Source of the DNA: Fredinandcohnia onubensis
GTDB taxonomy: Bacteria; Bacillota; Bacilli; Bacillales; Bacillaceae_L
Direction: 5' to 3'
DNA length: 64,000 bases
NCBI RefSeq assembly: GCF_031181385.1
Contig: NZ_JAPSKV010000001.1
Span: 62,001 to 126,000, forward strand
In this document: positions 60,735-64,000 of the stretch, one piece after another
Layout of the letters: each line of letters starts with the position of its first letter
How positions within the stretch are numbered: position 1 is the stretch's first letter
The notes under the pieces: model-generated
Databases searched by the model: none
Told to the model about the DNA's origin: nothing
The model's input: the letters and a program-made list of their open reading frames with translations, nothing else
Made by a program: the position numbers and the translations under genes

Positions 60735-61835
60735 ATGATTCGTACAGAAGAAATGCTCCTTAATGTAGGGCCACAGCATCCAAGTACGCACGGCGTATTC
60801 CGTCTGGTTGTTAAAATTGACGGAGAAATCATCACAGAAGCTACACCCGTAATTGGATACCTACACCGTGGTACAGAAAAACTTGCAGAAGACTTGCAAT
60901 ACACACAAATCATTCCGTACACAGACAGAATGGACTATTTGTCAGCGATGACGAATAACTATGTACTTTGTCATGCGGTTGAAACAATGATGAACATTGA
61001 GGTTCCTGAGAGGGCTGAGTATTTACGGATCCTCGCAATGGAATTGGGGAGAATTGCGAGTCACCTTGTATGGTGGGGTACGTATTTACTTGATATCGGA
61101 GCAACAACACCGTTCCTTTATGCGTTTAGAGAAAGAGAAATGATTATTAATCTACTAAATGAGCTTTCCGGGGCAAGGCTGACTTTTAACTACATGCGTG
61201 TAGGTGGGGTTAAATGGGATGCGCCTGAAGGTTGGATTGAAAAAGTTAAGGAATTTGTTCCATATATGAGATCACAGCTTCCAGGGTACCACCAGCTAGT
61301 AACAGGAAATGAAATTTTCCGGGACCGTGTCATTGGAGTTGGAAAGTATACGAGGGAAGATGCATTAAATTACTCCCTAAGTGGTACGAATCTTCGTTGT
61401 ACAGGTGTCAAATGGGATCTTAGAAAAGATGAGCCATATTCAATCTATGACCGCTTTGATTTTGACGTACCAACGAGAGATGGTGGGGATGCATGGGCAC
61501 GTTATCACTGCCGTATGGAAGAGATTGAGGAATCTCTTAAAATAGTAGAACAGGCTGTGGAACAATTTCCTGAAGAAGGTCCGATTATGGCAAAGGTTCC
61601 GAAAATCATTAAAGCACCAAAAGGTGAAGCTTATGTGCGAATTGAATCACCACGTGGAGAAATTGGCTGCTATATTTCGAGTGATGGTAAAAAAGAACCG
61701 TATCGATTGAAATTTAGACGTCCGTCATTCTACAATCTTCAAATCCTCCCGAAGCTTTTAAAGGGTGAGAATATGGCAAACCTGATCACCATTTTAGGTG
61801 CAATAGATATTGTCCTCGGGGAGGTTGACGGCTAA
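60735..61835 (+). CDS. nuoD: NADH-quinone oxidoreductase-like subunit D
   Basis: NVGPQHPSTHGVFRLVVKIDGE; RIESPRGEIGCYISSDG. Confidence 0.97.
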   Translation: MIRTEEMLLNVGPQHPSTHGVFRLVVKIDGEIITEATPVIGYLHRGTEKLAEDLQYTQIIPYTDRMDYLSAMTNNYVLCHAVETMMNIEVPERAEYLRILAMELGRIASHLVWWGTYLLDIGATTPFLYAFREREMIINLLNELSGARLTFNYMRVGGVKWDAPEGWIEKVKEFVPYMRSQLPGYHQLVTGNEIFRDRVIGVGKYTREDALNYSLSGTNLRCTGVKWDLRKDEPYSIYDRFDFDVPTRDGGDAWARYHCRMEEIEESLKIVEQAVEQFPEEGPIMAKVPKIIKAPKGEAYVRIESPRGEIGCYISSDGKKEPYRLKFRRPSFYNLQILPKLLKGENMANLITILGAIDIVLGEVDG

Positions 61836-62836
61836 TGATTGAAAACCTACTGAATTCACCTCCGAGTTGGCTGAATTTTGGTATTTTCTTTTTACTTGCA
61901 ACCGTCTTACTATTAGTCATCCTAGGATTCGTTACTTATGGAATTCTTGCAGAGCGTAAGGTGATGGGCTTTATGCAAGCGCGTCAGGGTCCGAACCAAG
62001 TTGGGGGACGTTGGGGGCTTTTACAAACAGTGGCTGACGTTTTAAAGCTTCTTTTAAAAGAAGACGTGATCCCGAAAGTTGCGGACCGTCCCTTGTTTAT
62101 TCTTGCACCTGTGCTTGCGTTTGCTCCAGCCTTCATGGTTGTGGCAGTACTTCCGTTTACGGAGAGCTATAAATTTGCAGATATAGGGGTGGGCTTGCTC
62201 TATTACATCGCCGTATCTGGACTCACGACAATTGGAATTGTCGCCGGTGGTTGGGCATCAAATAACAAATATGCCCTCATGGGAGGAATGCGTGCAGCGG
62301 CACAGATGATTTCCTATGAAATTCCACTGGTGATGTCAGTAATTGGGGTTATTTTATTATCTGGAAGCTTGAATCTTTCTGATATTGTGGAAGCTCAGGA
62401 TAAGGTTTGGTTTATTTTTGCACAGCCGATTGCTTTTATTGTGTTTTTTATTGCGTCTGTTGCCGAATTAAATCGTGTACCATTTGACTTACCTGAGGCA
62501 GAATCAGAGATTGTCGCTGGTTTCCATATTGAGTATTCAGGATTTAGATGGGCCTTCTTTATGCTTGCCGAATATGTGTATATGTTTGCGATGGCAGCCT
62601 TAACGACAGTTCTTTTCTTAGGAGGCTGGAAACCAGTCTTATTCTTAGACTTTATTCCAGGTGCCGTTTGGTTCTCCTTAAAGTTTAGTTTGGTAATCTT
62701 TGTCTTAATCTGGTTCCGTTCCACCTTCCCACGTTTACGTGCGGACAGACTGATGGAGTTCGGCTGGAAAGTACTACTTCCAATCGCATTAGCAAACATT
62801 TTCTTATCAGCTTTAATTAAGGAACTATTTTTCTAA
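61835..62836 (+). CDS. nuoH: NADH-quinone oxidoreductase-like subunit H
   Basis: ERKVMGFMQARQGPNQVG; ELNRVPFDLPEAESEIVAGFHIEYSGFRWA; ATG overlaps nuoD stop. Confidence 0.97.
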   Translation: MIENLLNSPPSWLNFGIFFLLATVLLLVILGFVTYGILAERKVMGFMQARQGPNQVGGRWGLLQTVADVLKLLLKEDVIPKVADRPLFILAPVLAFAPAFMVVAVLPFTESYKFADIGVGLLYYIAVSGLTTIGIVAGGWASNNKYALMGGMRAAAQMISYEIPLVMSVIGVILLSGSLNLSDIVEAQDKVWFIFAQPIAFIVFFIASVAELNRVPFDLPEAESEIVAGFHIEYSGFRWAFFMLAEYVYMFAMAALTTVLFLGGWKPVLFLDFIPGAVWFSLKFSLVIFVLIWFRSTFPRLRADRLMEFGWKVLLPIALANIFLSALIKELFF

Positions 62837-62868
62837 ATCGAAACTACCTTATAAAGGGGTGACAAACT

Positions 62869-63288
62869 ATGTTTGGCTTGCTGAAAGGGATGAAATATAC
62901 CCTTAATCAATTAACCTATAAAAAAGTCACATATGATTATCCGAATGAACCACTACCACTACCAGATCGCTTTCGTGGTATTCAAAAATTTTATCCGGAA
63001 AAATGTATCGTATGTAATCAATGTGCCAACATTTGTCCAACCGATTGTATCCAGCTAACCGGGAAGAAACACCCTGACCCGACTAAAAAAGGGAAAATTA
63101 TTGATACCTATGATATTAACTTTGAAATTTGTATTCTCTGTGACCTATGTACAGAGGTTTGTCCGACAGAAGCCATTGTCATGACGAACAACTTTGAACT
63201 AGCAGAATACAGTCGTGATGACTTATTTAAAAACCTTGAGTGGTTAGATGAAAATGATACGAATGTACGGAAGGAGAATAAAGCGTGA
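62869..63288 (+). CDS. nuoI: NADH-quinone oxidoreductase-like subunit I
   Basis: Two 4Fe-4S motifs CIVCNQCANICP and CILCDLCTEVCP. Confidence 0.96.
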   Translation: MFGLLKGMKYTLNQLTYKKVTYDYPNEPLPLPDRFRGIQKFYPEKCIVCNQCANICPTDCIQLTGKKHPDPTKKGKIIDTYDINFEICILCDLCTEVCPTEAIVMTNNFELAEYSRDDLFKNLEWLDENDTNVRKENKA

Positions 63289-63800
63289 CTGGAGAATTTT
63301 TAGCATTCATAGTCCTAGCAATTAGTGCGATTGGCGGCGGTATATTAATGCTGAACCTCCAAAAGGTCATCCACATGGTAATCGCACTTGTATTCACCTT
63401 CATTAGTATCGCAGGTTTATATGTCATGCTTCACGCGGAATTCGTTGCAGCTGTGCAAGTCTTAATTTACTCAGGGGCCATCACTATTTTAATGCTCTTC
63501 GGTATTATGCTGACGAAACATAATGACACAAACGAACCAAAAGTAAGTCGTGGTCGAACCTTTCTTGTTCTTTTTGGAATCCTTGCATTTGGTGTTGCTG
63601 TTTACCTTGGCATTTACGATTTGGATTTTGGAGGGCAAGCGACGGACCTACATGTGAACAATACGGAGAAGATTGGAATAGAGCTTTATGCAAAATACGT
63701 GATTCCATTTGAATTAACATCAGTTGTCTTACTTGTCTCGTTAGTAGGGGCAATCATTTTAGCGAAAAAAGACAATGAAGAGGAGGCGAATGAGGAATGA
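63285..63800 (+). CDS. nuoJ: NADH-quinone oxidoreductase-like subunit J
   Basis: [22 protein letters not shown]. Confidence 0.95.
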   Translation: MTGEFLAFIVLAISAIGGGILMLNLQKVIHMVIALVFTFISIAGLYVMLHAEFVAAVQVLIYSGAITILMLFGIMLTKHNDTNEPKVSRGRTFLVLFGILAFGVAVYLGIYDLDFGGQATDLHVNNTEKIGIELYAKYVIPFELTSVVLLVSLVGAIILAKKDNEEEANEE

Positions 63801-64000
63801 GTTCTGTTCCATTAGCAGCCTACCTTATCCTCGCGTTAATACTATTTTGTATTGGTCTTTACGGGGCATTCACAAAAAGAAATACAGTTATTGTGTTAAT
63901 TTCAGTTGAATTGATGCTAAATGCGGTAAATATCAATTTCGTGGCCTTTAGTAAGTACGGAATGGTCCCTGGAATTACTGGGCAAATTTTCTCACTGTTT
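63797..64000 (+). CDS. nuoK: NADH-quinone oxidoreductase-like subunit K (truncated by window end)
   Basis: [54 protein letters not shown]. Confidence 0.93.
   Translation, partial: MSSVPLAAYLILALILFCIGLYGAFTKRNTVIVLISVELMLNAVNINFVAFSKYGMVPGITGQIFSLF

Overview
The window is a stretch of Bacillaceae chromosome on the left, origin-proximal arm by analogy with Bacillus subtilis. It runs ywhC(3' end)-ywhD-pbpG-speE-speB-(small oxidase-like ORF)-ywiB-argS-cls-like-fadF-mmgA-mmgB-two acyl-CoA dehydrogenases-TetR/FadR-icmF-rpoE-pyrG-ywjG-spo0F-fbaA-murA-glpX-rho-rpmE-tdk-racA-prfA-prmC-spoIIR-ywlB-like-ywlC-mntP-ywlE-MCP-rpiB-ywlG-ECF sigma/anti-sigma-glyA-upp-S8 protease-atpZIBEFHAGDC-nuoABCDHIJK. 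No prophage, transposase, CRISPR array, rRNA or tRNA was recognised. The genes are mostly core genes; the unusual content is intergenic. (1) Eight short tandem arrays sit at four loci (8.1-8.3, 34.8-36.0, 46.1-46.3 and 57.7-58.1 kb). Each has a different core word, but all have periods of 20-21 bp or 52-53 bp, close to 2 or 5 turns of B-DNA. The two long-period arrays are made of inverted-repeat units with compensatory differences. (2) Two 149-bp direct copies of a multi-hairpin element lie upstream of the atp and the nuo operons. (3) A nine-site DnaA-box cluster lies upstream of and inside ywlC. (4) A pyrG attenuator of the GGG-start type is present. (5) nuoC carries six Ala/Lys repeats, and nuoD abuts nuoH with no nuoEFG between them. 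Gene names come from recall of B. subtilis proteins and synteny; no database search was run.
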